A stretch of 49,512 nt of DNA from an uncultured Acetobacteraceae bacterium. Its GTDB lineage: Bacteria > Pseudomonadota > Alphaproteobacteria > Acetobacterales > Acetobacteraceae. Below, one piece after another: positions 20,373 through 29,592 of this stretch (position 1 is the first letter of the stretch; each line of letters opens with the position of its first letter). Position numbers and translations under genes: made by a program. Below the pieces are notes generated by a model. It was not told where the DNA came from and did not search any database. It was given only the letters and a program-made list of their open reading frames with translations. The stretch covers positions 1 to 49,512 of the forward strand of contig CAIXDS010000226.1 of the NCBI GenBank assembly GCA_903918195.1, in the 5' to 3' direction.

Positions 20373-20765
20373 TGGACGTCCCTTCCGCGATTTCGTTTTT
20401 TTTGCGCGTTTTCATTACTGCAGGTGGCGTTCGGTGCCGGCGTCCATCGGGCGACGGTACACAGACACCATATGCTGCCAACGTTTGGTTTGTCGTGCAA
20501 CGGTTTTTCGTTCGGTATCGACGGATGTTGAGCTTCCGATCCGAACTTCGCCCCTGACGACAGCGGGCCGGTCACCGGATTGGCTGATACCGGGCGGTGG
20601 ACGGATCTGTCGGCGCTTTGCCGCAACGCAGCACGAACCGCGGACAGGATCTCCCCGGCCCCACAGGCGACCGGGGAGATCCTGTCCGCTGGTCAGATGC
20701 CGCGGCAACGAATCAATTGGTCGGCAGCTCCTGTCTGTTTTGTTCAAGTAAACTCAAAGGAATCA
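20373..20765. other. Intergenic region between cytochrome gene and gspH side
   Basis: About 390 bp between divergent transcription units. It should hold the cytochrome promoter; no convincing consensus was found. Its main content is the 19-bp hairpin at 20640-20689 (separate entry). Open frames here have no recognisable protein. Confidence 0.4.
20640..20689. repeat. Perfect 19-bp inverted repeat
   Basis: GCGGACAGGATCTCCCCGG (20640-20658) is exactly mirrored at 20671-20689 around a 12-nt loop. Its complement shares CTCCCCGGTCGCC and CCGGGGAGA with the hairpin at 18487-18514, so related inverted elements bracket the cytochrome pair. Confidence 0.7.
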
Positions 20766-20986
20766 TGATATTTCGGTTTCACTTCGATACAACCGCCGAT
20801 GCCGACGGGTGGGTCGCCGCATTGGCTGACTCAGGGCGCCGGATATGCGACCCGCGCGCCGATGCGGAGACGCCCTGTCAGTGTCGTACGATCGGGTCCG
20901 TGAAACCGCTGCCATCGGACCGGCGCCGCTCGGGGTCGTCGGGCCGCGAAGCGGATGTTCGTGGTAAGGGGAGCGGATGTCGGTGA
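20766..20986 (+). CDS. Possible small hypothetical protein upstream of gspH
   Basis: 73-aa open frame with a good ribosome site (AAAGGAATC before ATG) that runs 10 nt into gspH. Composition: a normal-looking start (MIFRFHFDTTADADGWVAALADSG), then an Arg/Ser/Gly-rich tail that looks non-coding. No family recognised. It may be a leader peptide translated into gspH, or chance. Confidence 0.3.
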
Positions 20987-21447
20987 CACGAATCGTTCCG
21001 AGGAAACGCTGTACCGGGCGCCCCCGCCGCGGGGCCGGCGGCTTCACGCTGCTGGAGACCGTGGTGGTGGTCGTGGTGCTCGGCCTGATGTTGACCATCC
21101 TGGCGGGGTTTGTGCCGCGCCGACCCGCCCGGCTTGAACTGGCCAATGCCGCCGACACGGTCGCCGCCACGTTGCGGCTGGCGCGGGCGCGGGCGATCGC
21201 CACGGGCCATCCGGTGACGGTGCAGGCGGTGACGGGGCAGGCTGGCGGCAGCGCCCTGGTGGTCGATGGCGTGGCGCGGCCGCTGGCCGGCTCGGCCGTG
21301 ATCGCCATGGCGGGCCCGGCCGCCATCCGCTTCGCCCCCGACGGCAGCGCCTCGGGCGGGGCGGTGCGCGTGGCCGGTCAGACCCAGGTGATGCTGGTCA
21401 GGGTGGAGTGGCTGACCGGCCGGGTCTCGATCGCCGAGGCAAGGTAA
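20977..21447 (+). CDS. gspH: Type II secretion minor pseudopilin GspH
   Basis: 156 aa. Prepilin site GG-FTLLETVVVVVVLGLMLTIL at residues 21-42, to be cut after Gly by the peptidase GspO and N-methylated. The remainder is a small globular pseudopilin domain (ANAADTVAATLRLARARAIATGHPVTV is the typical GspH helix/strand). First gene of the second gsp block, followed by gspI after 1 nt. Confidence 0.88.
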   Translation: MSVTRIVPRKRCTGRPRRGAGGFTLLETVVVVVVLGLMLTILAGFVPRRPARLELANAADTVAATLRLARARAIATGHPVTVQAVTGQAGGSALVVDGVARPLAGSAVIAMAGPAAIRFAPDGSASGGAVRVAGQTQVMLVRVEWLTGRVSIAEAR

Positions 21448-21448
21448 G

Positions 21449-21883
21449 ATGCGAGGTAAGCCGGCGCGGCAGGCGGGCGGCTTTACCCTGCTCGAGGTGC
21501 TGGTGGCCTTCGTCATTGCCGCGCTGGCGCTGGCGGTGCTGTACAGCGGCGGCATCGAGGGCCTGGTCACCACCCGCACTGCCACGCTCCGCGACGAGGC
21601 GGTGGCGCGCGCCACCGCCCGGCTGGAGGCGCTGTGCCACGGCGCGCGGCTCACACCCGGCCTGCAGAACGGCGACGATGGCAGCGGCTTTTCCTGGCGT
21701 TCCCAGGTGCAGGTGGCCGAGAGCGCCATGCTTGCGCGCGGCAGTCCCGACGATCCGCAGCCGAAGCAGCGCCTGACGCTGTTCAGCGTCGGCGTCACGA
21801 TCTCCTGGCCGGGCGGGCTGCGTCCGCACGAGGTGTCGCTGCAAACCCGCTGCCTGGCGGCGGTGCCGGGAAAGCCCGGGTAA
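21449..21883 (+). CDS. gspI: Type II secretion minor pseudopilin GspI
   Basis: 144 aa. Prepilin motif QAGGFTLLEVLVAFVIAALALAVLYSG at about 9-34, with the conserved Glu five residues after the cleavage site. With GspJ and GspK it caps the pseudopilus. The stop codon overlaps the gspJ start (TAATG). Confidence 0.9.
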   Translation: MRGKPARQAGGFTLLEVLVAFVIAALALAVLYSGGIEGLVTTRTATLRDEAVARATARLEALCHGARLTPGLQNGDDGSGFSWRSQVQVAESAMLARGSPDDPQPKQRLTLFSVGVTISWPGGLRPHEVSLQTRCLAAVPGKPG

Positions 21884-22554
21884 TGCGCGGCTTCACCCTG
21901 ATGGAAGTGCTGGCGGCGCTGGTGGTGCTCGGCCTGCTGCTGGCCGGTCTGGCGCAGGGCGTGCAGTTCGGCCTGCGCGCCTGGGACCTGCAGGCGCGCG
22001 ATGTGGCGTGGCGCAACGACATCGAGGCGACGGATCGCGCCATCCGCCTGCTGATCCGGCGCATCCGATCCGGCGCGGAGGCGCGCGACCGCCCTGCCGT
22101 GGTGGGCGGCCCGCAGAGCTGCGAGCTGGTGACCATGCTGCCGCCCCATGCCGCCGACCCGGCCGGGCCGGTGGTGGCGCGACTGGAAGTCGATGCCACC
22201 CATCACCTGGTGCTGCGCTGGCTGCCGGCGCCCCATGCCACCTGGTTCGGCCCGCCGCCACGGCCGCGGGAGGCGGTGCTGCTCGACCGCGTCGAGCGGG
22301 TGGAGTTCGCCTACTGGAAGGAACAGGCCGGCGGCGGCGGCGCCTGGCAGCGCAACTGGGGCGAGCCCGAGCCGCCGTCGCTGGTGCGGCTGCGCATCGT
22401 GTTCCCGCGCGGCGATGCGCGCCGCTGGCCGGATATCGTCGCCGCCCCCCGGCTCGACCGGACATCGTCACGGTTCCTTCTTTTTCCCGCTCGCCATAAT
22501 GTTAATATAGCGAGCCGAACAACAGGCTTGGGCGTCGCCGGACATGCTGGCTGA
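21883..22554 (+). CDS. gspJ: Type II secretion minor pseudopilin GspJ
   Basis: 223 aa starting MRGFTLMEVLAALVVLGLLLAGLAQG, prepilin cleavage after Gly3. The frame is open upstream, but the ATG at 21883 gives the expected short leader and stop-start overlap with gspI. The globular part contains PREAVLLDRVERVEFAYW, typical of GspJ. The last 11 nt overlap gspL. Confidence 0.88.
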   Translation: MRGFTLMEVLAALVVLGLLLAGLAQGVQFGLRAWDLQARDVAWRNDIEATDRAIRLLIRRIRSGAEARDRPAVVGGPQSCELVTMLPPHAADPAGPVVARLEVDATHHLVLRWLPAPHATWFGPPPRPREAVLLDRVERVEFAYWKEQAGGGGAWQRNWGEPEPPSLVRLRIVFPRGDARRWPDIVAAPRLDRTSSRFLLFPARHNVNIASRTTGLGVAGHAG

Positions 22555-23590
22555 GTTCTTCTCATGGTGGACCGGGCAGCTCACCGATTTTGTGCGCCAC
22601 GGGTTCCGTCCGCAGGGCGACGCCTGGTCCGGGGCGCGGCAGCCGGATGCGTTGCTGGTGGTGCCGCTTGGCGAACTTGCCGCGGGTGTCGCCGAGGTCA
22701 GGCTGGTGCAGTGCCGGCGTGGCGTGATGGTGCCGGTCGGGCGGTTTGCCCTGGATGGGGCGGCCATCAATGGGCCGGCGCTGGCGGCGGCACGGCGCGC
22801 GCCGGTGGTGCTGTCGCTGCCCGGACAGCCGGTGCTGGCGCGCGAGGTGGCGCTGCCGCTGGCGGCCGAGCAGGGGCTGCAGACCGCGCTCCGCTTCGAG
22901 ATGGACCGGTTGACGCCGTTCCGGCCGGACGACGTGTTCTGGGACTGCCAGAAGCTGCGGCGCGACCGTGCCCGGGGCGTTCTGCTGGTCGATCTGGCGG
23001 TGGTGCCGAAAGCGACGGTGGCGCCGCTGCTGGCGGCGCTGCGCCGCGTCGGACTGGCGCCGGCGGCGCTGGAAGGACGGCTGCCCGATGGCCGTCTGCG
23101 CCGCATTCCGCTCGGCCAGGCCGACCCGGAGCGCGCGGCGCGGGCGCGGCGACTGGTGTGGCTCGCCGGCGCGGCCTGTGCGGTGCTGGCGCTCGCCGTG
23201 CTGGCGACGCCGCTGCTGCGGCAGTCGTTGGCCTTGCAGGACGCCGAGGACCAGATCGCCGCGCTGCGTCCATCCATGGCGACGGTGGACGCGCTGCGCC
23301 ACCGCCTTGCCGGGGATGTCGGCGCGCCGGCGGCGGCCCGCGCCCATGCCGGCGACACGCTGCAGGCGCTGGCGATGCTGACCGACCTGCTGCCCGACGA
23401 CACCTTCCTGTCCATGCTGTCCCTGCAGCACGGCCGGCTGCGGCTGGAGGGGCAGTCCGCTGCCGCCACCCGCCTGATCGGCGCGTTGTCGGAGGAGCCG
23501 CATATCCGCAATCCGGGCTTCGCCGCGCCGGTGCTGCGCAGCGATGCCGGCACCGATGTGTTCGCCATCGAGGCTGAATTCGCCCGGTGA
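22544..23590 (+). CDS. gspL: Type II secretion inner-membrane protein GspL
   Basis: 348 aa. A cytoplasmic actin-like half (ALPLAAEQGLQTALRFEMDRLTPFRPDDV is the PilM/GspL signature), one membrane span at 204-224 (LVWLAGAACAVLALAVLATPL), and a periplasmic PilN-like domain with coiled coil. It links GspE to the pseudopilus base through GspM, encoded next. Overlaps gspJ by 11 nt and gspM by 4 nt. Confidence 0.85.
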   Translation: MLAEFFSWWTGQLTDFVRHGFRPQGDAWSGARQPDALLVVPLGELAAGVAEVRLVQCRRGVMVPVGRFALDGAAINGPALAAARRAPVVLSLPGQPVLAREVALPLAAEQGLQTALRFEMDRLTPFRPDDVFWDCQKLRRDRARGVLLVDLAVVPKATVAPLLAALRRVGLAPAALEGRLPDGRLRRIPLGQADPERAARARRLVWLAGAACAVLALAVLATPLLRQSLALQDAEDQIAALRPSMATVDALRHRLAGDVGAPAAARAHAGDTLQALAMLTDLLPDDTFLSMLSLQHGRLRLEGQSAAATRLIGALSEEPHIRNPGFAAPVLRSDAGTDVFAIEAEFAR

Positions 23591-24213
23591 CCACACTGCC
23601 AGCCCTCTCTTTCCACGCCCTCTCCACCGGTGTGCGCGGCCGGCTGCTGGCGCTCGCGTTGGCGCTGCTCGCCGTTCTGCTGCTGTGGATCGGCATGGTG
23701 GCGCCGCTGCTCGGCTGGTTCGGGGAGCGCGAGGAGACACTGCGGCGCCAGCAGGCGATCGGGCGCCGCATGGCGGCCCTGGTGCAGACGCTGCCGGCGC
23801 TGCAGGCAACCGCCGATGCCGCCGGCGCGCGCGGCGCGGGGCGGCGCGAAGCGCTGCTGGACGGTGCCACCGACGCGGTGGCCGCGGCCACGCTGCAGCA
23901 ACTGCTGGACGGGATGGCCAGCCGCGCCGGCCTGCGCATCGTCAGCGCCGAGGTGATGCCGCCCGAGCCGGCCGGCCTCTACCGCGCCATCGCGGTGCGG
24001 TTGAGCGTGACCGCCCCATGGCCGGCGCTGGTCGCGCTGCTGCAGGCGATCGCCACCGCCGACGTGCCGATGCTGGTGGACAACCTGCAGCTGCGCGGAC
24101 TGGTGCACAACACCACGGACAGCGAATGGCCGATCGACGTGACCTTCAGCGTCATCGGCTACCGCAGCGGCCGCGCGCCGGACGGCGGCGAGGCGGCGGC
24201 GGTGACGCCATGA
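23587..24213 (+). CDS. gspM: Type II secretion protein GspM
   Basis: 208 aa, GTG start overlapping the gspL stop (GTGA). A single N-terminal membrane span (LLALALALLAVLLLWIGMVAPLL, about 19-41), a coiled coil (EREETLRRQQAIGRRMAAL) and a periplasmic ferredoxin-like domain. Partner of GspL. Overlaps the next gene by ATGA. Confidence 0.85.
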   Translation: MTTLPALSFHALSTGVRGRLLALALALLAVLLLWIGMVAPLLGWFGEREETLRRQQAIGRRMAALVQTLPALQATADAAGARGAGRREALLDGATDAVAAATLQQLLDGMASRAGLRIVSAEVMPPEPAGLYRAIAVRLSVTAPWPALVALLQAIATADVPMLVDNLQLRGLVHNTTDSEWPIDVTFSVIGYRSGRAPDGGEAAAVTP

Positions 24214-24701
24214 CCCGTGCCTCCGTGCTGCTGCTGTCGCTTGCCGCGGTGCTGTCGGCGCTGCTGGCGCTGGAGCTGGTGACCGGACCGGACCCGGACG
24301 AGGACGCGCCCACCCGGCCGGCATTGCCGGCTGCCGGCGATCCGGCCGCCCCCGGCGCATCCACCACCGGCAAGGATGCGACCGAAGACGACCTGACCGG
24401 GCTGGTGCAAACCATCCTTGCGCGTCCGCTGTTCAGCCAGAACCGGCGGCCCAAACTGTCCGCCGGAGGGTCGGGCGTCGCCGCGTCGGACTCCCTGCCG
24501 CGGCTCGCCGGGGTGATCGTCGCGCCCGGCGGGGGTCGGGCGATCTTTGCCCCGGCCGAGGGGCGCGCGCTGGTGATGCCGGAGGGCGGCCATATCGGCC
24601 GCTACGTGGTGCACTCGATCGTGCCGGGACAGGTGACGCTGTCGGATGGCGAGCAGCGGCTCGTGATCCGTCCCAGCCTTGCCAAGGGGAACATGCCGTG
24701 A
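24210..24701 (+). CDS. GspC/GspN-like type II secretion protein
   Basis: 163 aa: an N-terminal membrane anchor (SVLLLSLAAVLSALLALELV), a Pro/Ala-rich linker, and a small domain with ILARPLFSQNRRP and PRLAGVIVAPGGGRAIF. This resembles the HR domain of GspC, which contacts the secretin; no PDZ domain follows. Such short forms are often labelled GspN or GspC in alphaproteobacteria. Start ATG 24210 overlaps gspM; the stop overlaps gspD (GTGA). Confidence 0.7.
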   Translation: MTRASVLLLSLAAVLSALLALELVTGPDPDEDAPTRPALPAAGDPAAPGASTTGKDATEDDLTGLVQTILARPLFSQNRRPKLSAGGSGVAASDSLPRLAGVIVAPGGGRAIFAPAEGRALVMPEGGHIGRYVVHSIVPGQVTLSDGEQRLVIRPSLAKGNMP

Positions 24702-27007
24702 GGGCCTGCCGCTCTACGTCGCTGCTGCTGTTCCTGGTCGCGCTGCTGGCAGGCTGTGCCGTGCCGCCGGCGGCACCGCTGGAACCGTTGCCCAACACCG
24801 TCGCGAATGTCGCCACCACGCCGCGCGAGGGCGGTAATGTTGGCACCCCGCAGGTGCCGCCGCCGCCCTCGGCCAGCTACGGCACCGAAGTGCCGGCTCC
24901 GGCCGGGTCCGGCCATGGCGAGGCGAGCGTCGGCCAGTACTCGCTCGATTTCGCCGACACCGAAGTGCGCGAGGCGGTCGCCCAGATTCTCGGCGGCATG
25001 CTGAACATGAACTACACGATCGACCCGGCGGTGCATGGCACCGTCACGCTGCACACCGCGCGGCCGTTGTCGCGCGCGCAGCTTCTGCCGGCGCTGCAGT
25101 CGCTGCTGGCCGGGGTCGGCGCGACTCTGGTCCAGGCGGAGGGGGGGCAGGCGGGCGGCGTGGCGCGCGTCATACCGGTGGCGTCGGCGGGCGCGGCCGG
25201 ATCGACCGTGGTGGCGCTGCGCTACGTCTCAGCCGAGGAACTGGTGAAGGTGCTGCAGCCTCTGGCCGGCGCCAACGCCCACATCGCCGCCGAGCCGTGG
25301 CGCAACGCCGTGGTGATCGGCGCCGCGCCGGGCCAGGTCGAGCCGCTCGTCGATCTGGTGCACAGTTTCGATGTGGATGAGCTGGCCGGCCAGTCCTATG
25401 CGGTGCTGCCGGTGACTTCGGGCAACGCGCGCGACTTCGCCGAGGCGCTGCGCACCGCCATGCGCGGCCGTGCCGAGACGTCACCGGTCCAGGTGGTGCC
25501 GCTGCCACGCTTCGACGCGGTGCTGGTGGCCGCGCCGCAGCCTCGCTTCATCCAGGCGGCGACGCGCATCTACGGGCTGGTCGAGCACGAACGCCGCCGC
25601 ACGGTGCGAAGTTGGCATGTCTACTACCTGCAGGACAGCCAGGCCGACGACATCGCCTACACGCTGCAGATGGCGTTCACCCCGAACAACGTGACCGCGC
25701 AGCCGGCCGCGCAGACCGAGGCGGGGCGCCGCCGCATGGGCGGCTCATCCAGCCAGTCGGGGAACAGCGGTGGCCTGGGCGGGCTCGGCGGCAGCTCCGG
25801 CATCGGCGCCGGCAGCAGCATCGGCAGCGGCGGCATGGGCGGGGGAGGCATCAGCGGCGGCATGGGCGGCAACTCCTCACTCGGCAGCCCGGCCGGGGGC
25901 ACCACCGGTGGCAACGGTTCCGACTCCCGTGGCGGCGCGGCCTCGGCCGCCACCGCGAGCTCTGGCAACCCGCTGCTGGGCGGGCTCGACCAGAGCGCGG
26001 GCGGGGACAACCCGGACGCCATGCGCATCCTGCCCAACCCGCAGAACAACGCGGTGCTGGTCTATGCCACCCCGCAGGAGGAGGACACCGTGGTGGCGAT
26101 GCTGCGCAAGATCGACATCCTGCCGTTGCAAGTGCGTATCGACGCCACCATCGCCGAGGTGACGCTGAACGACAAGCTGCAATACGGCACGCAGTTCTTT
26201 TTCCAGGCCGGCGGCATCAACGGCATGCTGAACAGCGGCTCCATCAGCTCTGTCGCCGGCACCCTGGCCTCCGTCCCGCTCAGCACCAGCTTCCCGGGCT
26301 TCGTGCTTGGTGGCAGCGGGGCCGGCGGCGGGCCGATGGCGATCTCCGCGCTGCAGGCGGTCACCACGGTGACGGTGCTGTCCTCGCCGCAGATCATGGT
26401 GGTCGACAACCAGCCGGCGCGGCTGCAGGTCGGCTCCCTGGTGCCGTACCTGCAATCGCAGCAGCAGAGCACGATCGGCACCTCGAACGTCGTGAACTCG
26501 GTCGGCTACCAGCCGACCGGGGTGATCCTGGAGGTCACTCCGCGGGTCAACGGCGGCGGGCTGGTGACGCTCGATGTCAGCCAGGAGGTCAGTGAACTCG
26601 ACCAAAGCGCGACCGCCATCCCGGGCCTCAGCAGCCCGCAGTTCCTGGAGCGCAGCGTGACCTCGCGCGTGGTGGTGCAGGACGGGCAGACCGTCGGCCT
26701 GGCCGGGCTGATCCGCGACAACGTCAGCCACGGCAACTCGGGCATCCCGTGGCTCAAGGACATCCCGTTGCTCGGCGTCCTGGCCGGCCAGCAGATCAAT
26801 ACGCGCGAGCGGACCGAGTTGCTGGTGTTGATCACGCCGCACGTCATTCGTGACCAGCGCGACGCGCGGGCGTTGAGCGAGGACATGCGGGAGGAACTGC
26901 GCAACGCCGCGACCGCATCAGCGAGGCTGAACACGCTGCCGCTCTCCGGGTCGGACGATCCGAATGCCAAGCTCCGCGACCGCGTGCGCCGCTGGGTTGA
27001 ACCCTGA
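24698..27007 (+). CDS. gspD: Type II secretion outer-membrane secretin GspD
   Basis: 769 aa, GTG start. A lipoprotein signal ends LLAGC (Cys20). N0 domain (SLDFADTEVREAVAQILGGMLNMNY), N1-N3 domains, then the secretin barrel with VPYLQSQQQS, the VILEVTPRVNGGGLVTLDVSQEVS core and the IPWLKDIPLLG and TELLVLITPHVI signatures. A Gly/Ser-rich loop of about 90 residues (about 345-430) interrupts the N3 region. Forms the outer-membrane gate. Confidence 0.95.
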   Translation: MRACRSTSLLLFLVALLAGCAVPPAAPLEPLPNTVANVATTPREGGNVGTPQVPPPPSASYGTEVPAPAGSGHGEASVGQYSLDFADTEVREAVAQILGGMLNMNYTIDPAVHGTVTLHTARPLSRAQLLPALQSLLAGVGATLVQAEGGQAGGVARVIPVASAGAAGSTVVALRYVSAEELVKVLQPLAGANAHIAAEPWRNAVVIGAAPGQVEPLVDLVHSFDVDELAGQSYAVLPVTSGNARDFAEALRTAMRGRAETSPVQVVPLPRFDAVLVAAPQPRFIQAATRIYGLVEHERRRTVRSWHVYYLQDSQADDIAYTLQMAFTPNNVTAQPAAQTEAGRRRMGGSSSQSGNSGGLGGLGGSSGIGAGSSIGSGGMGGGGISGGMGGNSSLGSPAGGTTGGNGSDSRGGAASAATASSGNPLLGGLDQSAGGDNPDAMRILPNPQNNAVLVYATPQEEDTVVAMLRKIDILPLQVRIDATIAEVTLNDKLQYGTQFFFQAGGINGMLNSGSISSVAGTLASVPLSTSFPGFVLGGSGAGGGPMAISALQAVTTVTVLSSPQIMVVDNQPARLQVGSLVPYLQSQQQSTIGTSNVVNSVGYQPTGVILEVTPRVNGGGLVTLDVSQEVSELDQSATAIPGLSSPQFLERSVTSRVVVQDGQTVGLAGLIRDNVSHGNSGIPWLKDIPLLGVLAGQQINTRERTELLVLITPHVIRDQRDARALSEDMREELRNAATASARLNTLPLSGSDDPNAKLRDRVRRWVEP

Positions 27008-27010
27008 CGG

Positions 27011-27823
27011 ATGGTCGCGCGGCGTCCGCGCGGGTTCGCCCTGCTTGTCGTGCTATGGACGGTGGCGCTGCTGGCCCTGCTCAGCGCCCACATCACCGCT
27101 GCCGCCCGACAGGCGGCGTCGCTGAGCCTGCTGCTGCATGGCGCCGCCCGCGCCGAGGCGCTGGCCGACGGGCTGGTGGACGAGGCGATCTTCCACCTAC
27201 TCGACCCATCGCAGCGCGGCTGGCAGGCCGATGGTGTGCCGCGCTCGGTCAGGCTTGGCGGCGGCGTCGGCGAGGTGGTGGTGCTGGACCATGCCGGGCG
27301 GGTCAACCCGTCCCTGGCGCCCCCGGAACTGCTGACGGCCTTGCTGCGCCATGACGGGGTGGAGGAGGGGCGCGCGGCCCGGCTTGCCGCGGCCATCGTG
27401 GACTGGCGCACGATCGGCGACTTCGCATCGCCGGGTGGGGCGAAGCTTCCCCAGTACCGTGCCGCTGGCCTGTCCTACGGCCCGCCGAACGAGGCTTTCC
27501 GCAGCCTGGAGGAACTTGGCCTGGTGCTGGGCATGACGCCCGACGTGCTGGCGCGGCTGCAGCCGCATTTGTCGGTCTGGACCCGCGGACAGATCAACCT
27601 CGCGCGCGCCGACCCGGTGGTGGCGCAGGCGGAGCAGGAGACCCGCGACAGCAGCAGCGGCCAACTGCAGCAGATGCCGGCAGGGGAGATCGTGCCGCTG
27701 GTGGCGGAGATCGTCGCGCGGGTTACCCTGCGTGAGGCGCAGGCGGTGCGGCATGCGGTGGTGCGCTTCGATCCCGCCGAGGCGCAGACGCCACAGCCCT
27801 GGCACATTCTGGCGTGGTACTGA
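27011..27823 (+). CDS. gspK: Type II secretion minor pseudopilin GspK
   Basis: 270 aa, starting MVARRPRGFALLVVLWTVALLALL, the GspK-type prepilin leader that lacks the usual Glu5. The SAM-like insert is recognisable from PSLAPPELLTALLRHDGVEEG..AAAIVDWR and from FRSLEELGLVLGMTPDVLARLQPHLSVW. It forms the pseudopilus tip with GspI and GspJ. Three nt after gspD. Confidence 0.9.
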   Translation: MVARRPRGFALLVVLWTVALLALLSAHITAAARQAASLSLLLHGAARAEALADGLVDEAIFHLLDPSQRGWQADGVPRSVRLGGGVGEVVVLDHAGRVNPSLAPPELLTALLRHDGVEEGRAARLAAAIVDWRTIGDFASPGGAKLPQYRAAGLSYGPPNEAFRSLEELGLVLGMTPDVLARLQPHLSVWTRGQINLARADPVVAQAEQETRDSSSGQLQQMPAGEIVPLVAEIVARVTLREAQAVRHAVVRFDPAEAQTPQPWHILAWY

Positions 27824-27830
27824 TGCCGTG

Positions 27831-28595
27831 ATGGATCTGACTGCCTTCGATCCGATCGGCCTGGCGCCGCTGCTGGTCGCGCCCGCGGTGGGAAGCTGGC
27901 TCGGCGTGCTGATCCGGCGCCTGCCGCGCGGCACGCCAGTGGCGCTGGCGCGCTCGCGCTGCGAGGCGTGCGGCACCGCGCTGGGACCGCTCGAGCTGGT
28001 GCCGCTGCTGTCCTGGCTGTGGCTGCGCGGGCGCTGCCACCACTGCCGGGCGCCGATTGACCGGTTCCATGTCGGCATCGAACTGGCGGCGGTCGGGGTC
28101 GCCGCCTGGGCGGTGTGGGTCGCCGGCGATGACACCATGCGGGCGTGGCTGGGAAGCGGGCTTGGCTGGACGCTGCTGGCGCTGGCCTGGATCGACCTGG
28201 AATGGCTCATCCTGCCGGACGTGCTGACTCTGCCGCTGCTGCTGGGCGGGCTAGCAGCGACCTGGCTGGCCGCGCCCGAGGCGCTGGGCGACGCGGCGCT
28301 GGGCGCGGCGCTGGGCTGGCTCGTTTTTGCCTCGGTGGCGGCCGGCTACCGGGCGCTGCGGGGCCGCGACGGGTTGGGCGGGGGCGACGCCAAGCTGCTG
28401 GCGGCGGCGGGGGCTTGGCTCGGCTGGCAGGCGCTGCCGCAGGTCATGCTGCTGGCCGCGGTGGCGGCGCTCGGCGTTGCCGGCACGCTGCGGTTGGCGC
28501 GCGGCCGGGCGTTCGCCGGCATGAAACTGGCGTTCGGCCCGTGGCTCGCCCTGGCGACCTGGCTGGTCTGGCTTTACGGCGATCTGCCTGATTGA
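27831..28595 (+). CDS. gspO: Prepilin peptidase/methyltransferase GspO
   Basis: 254-aa polytopic aspartyl protease that removes leader peptides from pseudopilins and methylates them. Two CxxC pairs at 44/47 and 69/72 (CEACG, CHHC) form the Zn-binding loop; the catalytic aspartates are in WIDLEWLILPD (Asp122) and LGGGDAKLLAA. About eight membrane spans. ATG at 27831 follows gspK by 7 nt. The 3' end overlaps the convergent transglycosylase gene by 22 nt. Confidence 0.92.
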   Translation: MDLTAFDPIGLAPLLVAPAVGSWLGVLIRRLPRGTPVALARSRCEACGTALGPLELVPLLSWLWLRGRCHHCRAPIDRFHVGIELAAVGVAAWAVWVAGDDTMRAWLGSGLGWTLLALAWIDLEWLILPDVLTLPLLLGGLAATWLAAPEALGDAALGAALGWLVFASVAAGYRALRGRDGLGGGDAKLLAAAGAWLGWQALPQVMLLAAVAALGVAGTLRLARGRAFAGMKLAFGPWLALATWLVWLYGDLPD

Positions 28596-29020
28596 GACGG
28601 GCCGGGCCGGTCACTGGCGCGGGCCACGAACAGCGCCGTGGCGGCCTGCAGCACGCGCAGCCGGTAGGCCTGGTGCAGCGTTGGCGTGTGTGAATGGTAG
28701 TCGCCCACCGCGATCATCAGGTCGCCATGCGCCTCGTCGAGATAGGTGCGCAGGATCTCCCCCGCGGCCGCGACGTTGAAGCAGCCGTCATCGATCAGGC
28801 GCGCCCGCACCGTGGCGGGCGCGAGCTTGGTCAGCGCGGCGAGCGGCTGGACCCAGCGGGTGTTGATTTGCATCACGCCGAGATCTTCCGATCCGTCCGT
28901 GTTGGGGCTGACGCTACCGATGCGGCCGCCCTCGACGCGCTGGATCGACGGCAGCACGCGCGGCGGCAGGTGGTAGTACGACGCGGTGGCCACCATGCAG
29001 GCGAGCAGCGGAATCGGCAT
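28574..29020 (-). CDS. Lysozyme-like lytic transglycosylase
   Basis: 148 aa with a short hydrophobic start (MPIPLLACMVATASYYHLPP). The catalytic region reads SIQRVEGGRIGSVSPNTDGS then DLGVMQINTRW, the IagB/SLT-type fold with catalytic Glu30 and the G-x-M-Q-I-N motif. These enzymes open peptidoglycan locally during assembly of trans-envelope machines. It lies 18 nt after gspG on the same strand, so it probably serves this secretion system. Confidence 0.8.
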   Translation of the reverse strand: MPIPLLACMVATASYYHLPPRVLPSIQRVEGGRIGSVSPNTDGSEDLGVMQINTRWVQPLAALTKLAPATVRARLIDDGCFNVAAAGEILRTYLDEAHGDLMIAVGDYHSHTPTLHQAYRLRVLQAATALFVARASDRPGPSQSGRSP

Positions 29021-29038
29021 GGGGTTCGGCGACCGCGA

Positions 29039-29467
29039 TCAGGGATTGCAGATCGTGGTGGTGGTCGCCGGCGTGCCGCCCGGCCCGTTCGAGCACAAAT
29101 CGTAGTCGTGGCCGCTGCGGTTCGACGGGCTGCGGTAGGTGTACGGATGGTTCCACGGATCGACCGGCTCATTGCCCTTGAGGTAGGGGCCGTTCCATGT
29201 GGCGACGCCGGTCGGCGGCGCGACCAGCGCCTTCAGCCCCTGCTCGGTGGTGGGATAGGCGCCGACATCGAGCTTGTAGAGGTCGAGCACGGAGCCGATC
29301 CGTTCGATCGACTGTTTGGCCACCGAGAGCCGCGCGCCGCCCAACTGGCGCAGCGCCGCCGGAGCAACCAGGCCGATCAGCAGACCGAGAATGGCGATGA
29401 CGACCAGGATTTCGAGCAGCGTGAAGCCGCCCTCGGTGCGGGCACGATCCGGGCGGGAGAGGCGCAT
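29039..29467 (-). CDS. gspG: Type II secretion major pseudopilin GspG
   Basis: 142 aa from the ATG at 29467, which has AGGAG about 10 nt upstream. Prepilin site EGG-FTLLEILVVIAILGLLIGLV at 13-35; the mature domain contains LDLYKLDVGAYPTTEQGLKAL and NGPYLKGNEPVDPWNHPYTY, the GspG signature with the Ca-binding loop region (YDLCSNGPGG). The frame is open upstream to 29533. It is separate from, and opposite to, the other gsp genes, divergent from the phospholipase gene. Confidence 0.95.
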   Translation of the reverse strand: MRLSRPDRARTEGGFTLLEILVVIAILGLLIGLVAPAALRQLGGARLSVAKQSIERIGSVLDLYKLDVGAYPTTEQGLKALVAPPTGVATWNGPYLKGNEPVDPWNHPYTYRSPSNRSGHDYDLCSNGPGGTPATTTTICNP

Positions 29468-29592
29468 GTCGGCGGGGCTCCTGAGCGCAGGCGGGGCGCG
29501 CCGGTTCATACGAACCGGGCCGCCGGCTGACAAGTGTTGACGCCGGGACGATCGATGCCAGACCGGTGCCTGCGGCGGCAGAAAATTTCTTC

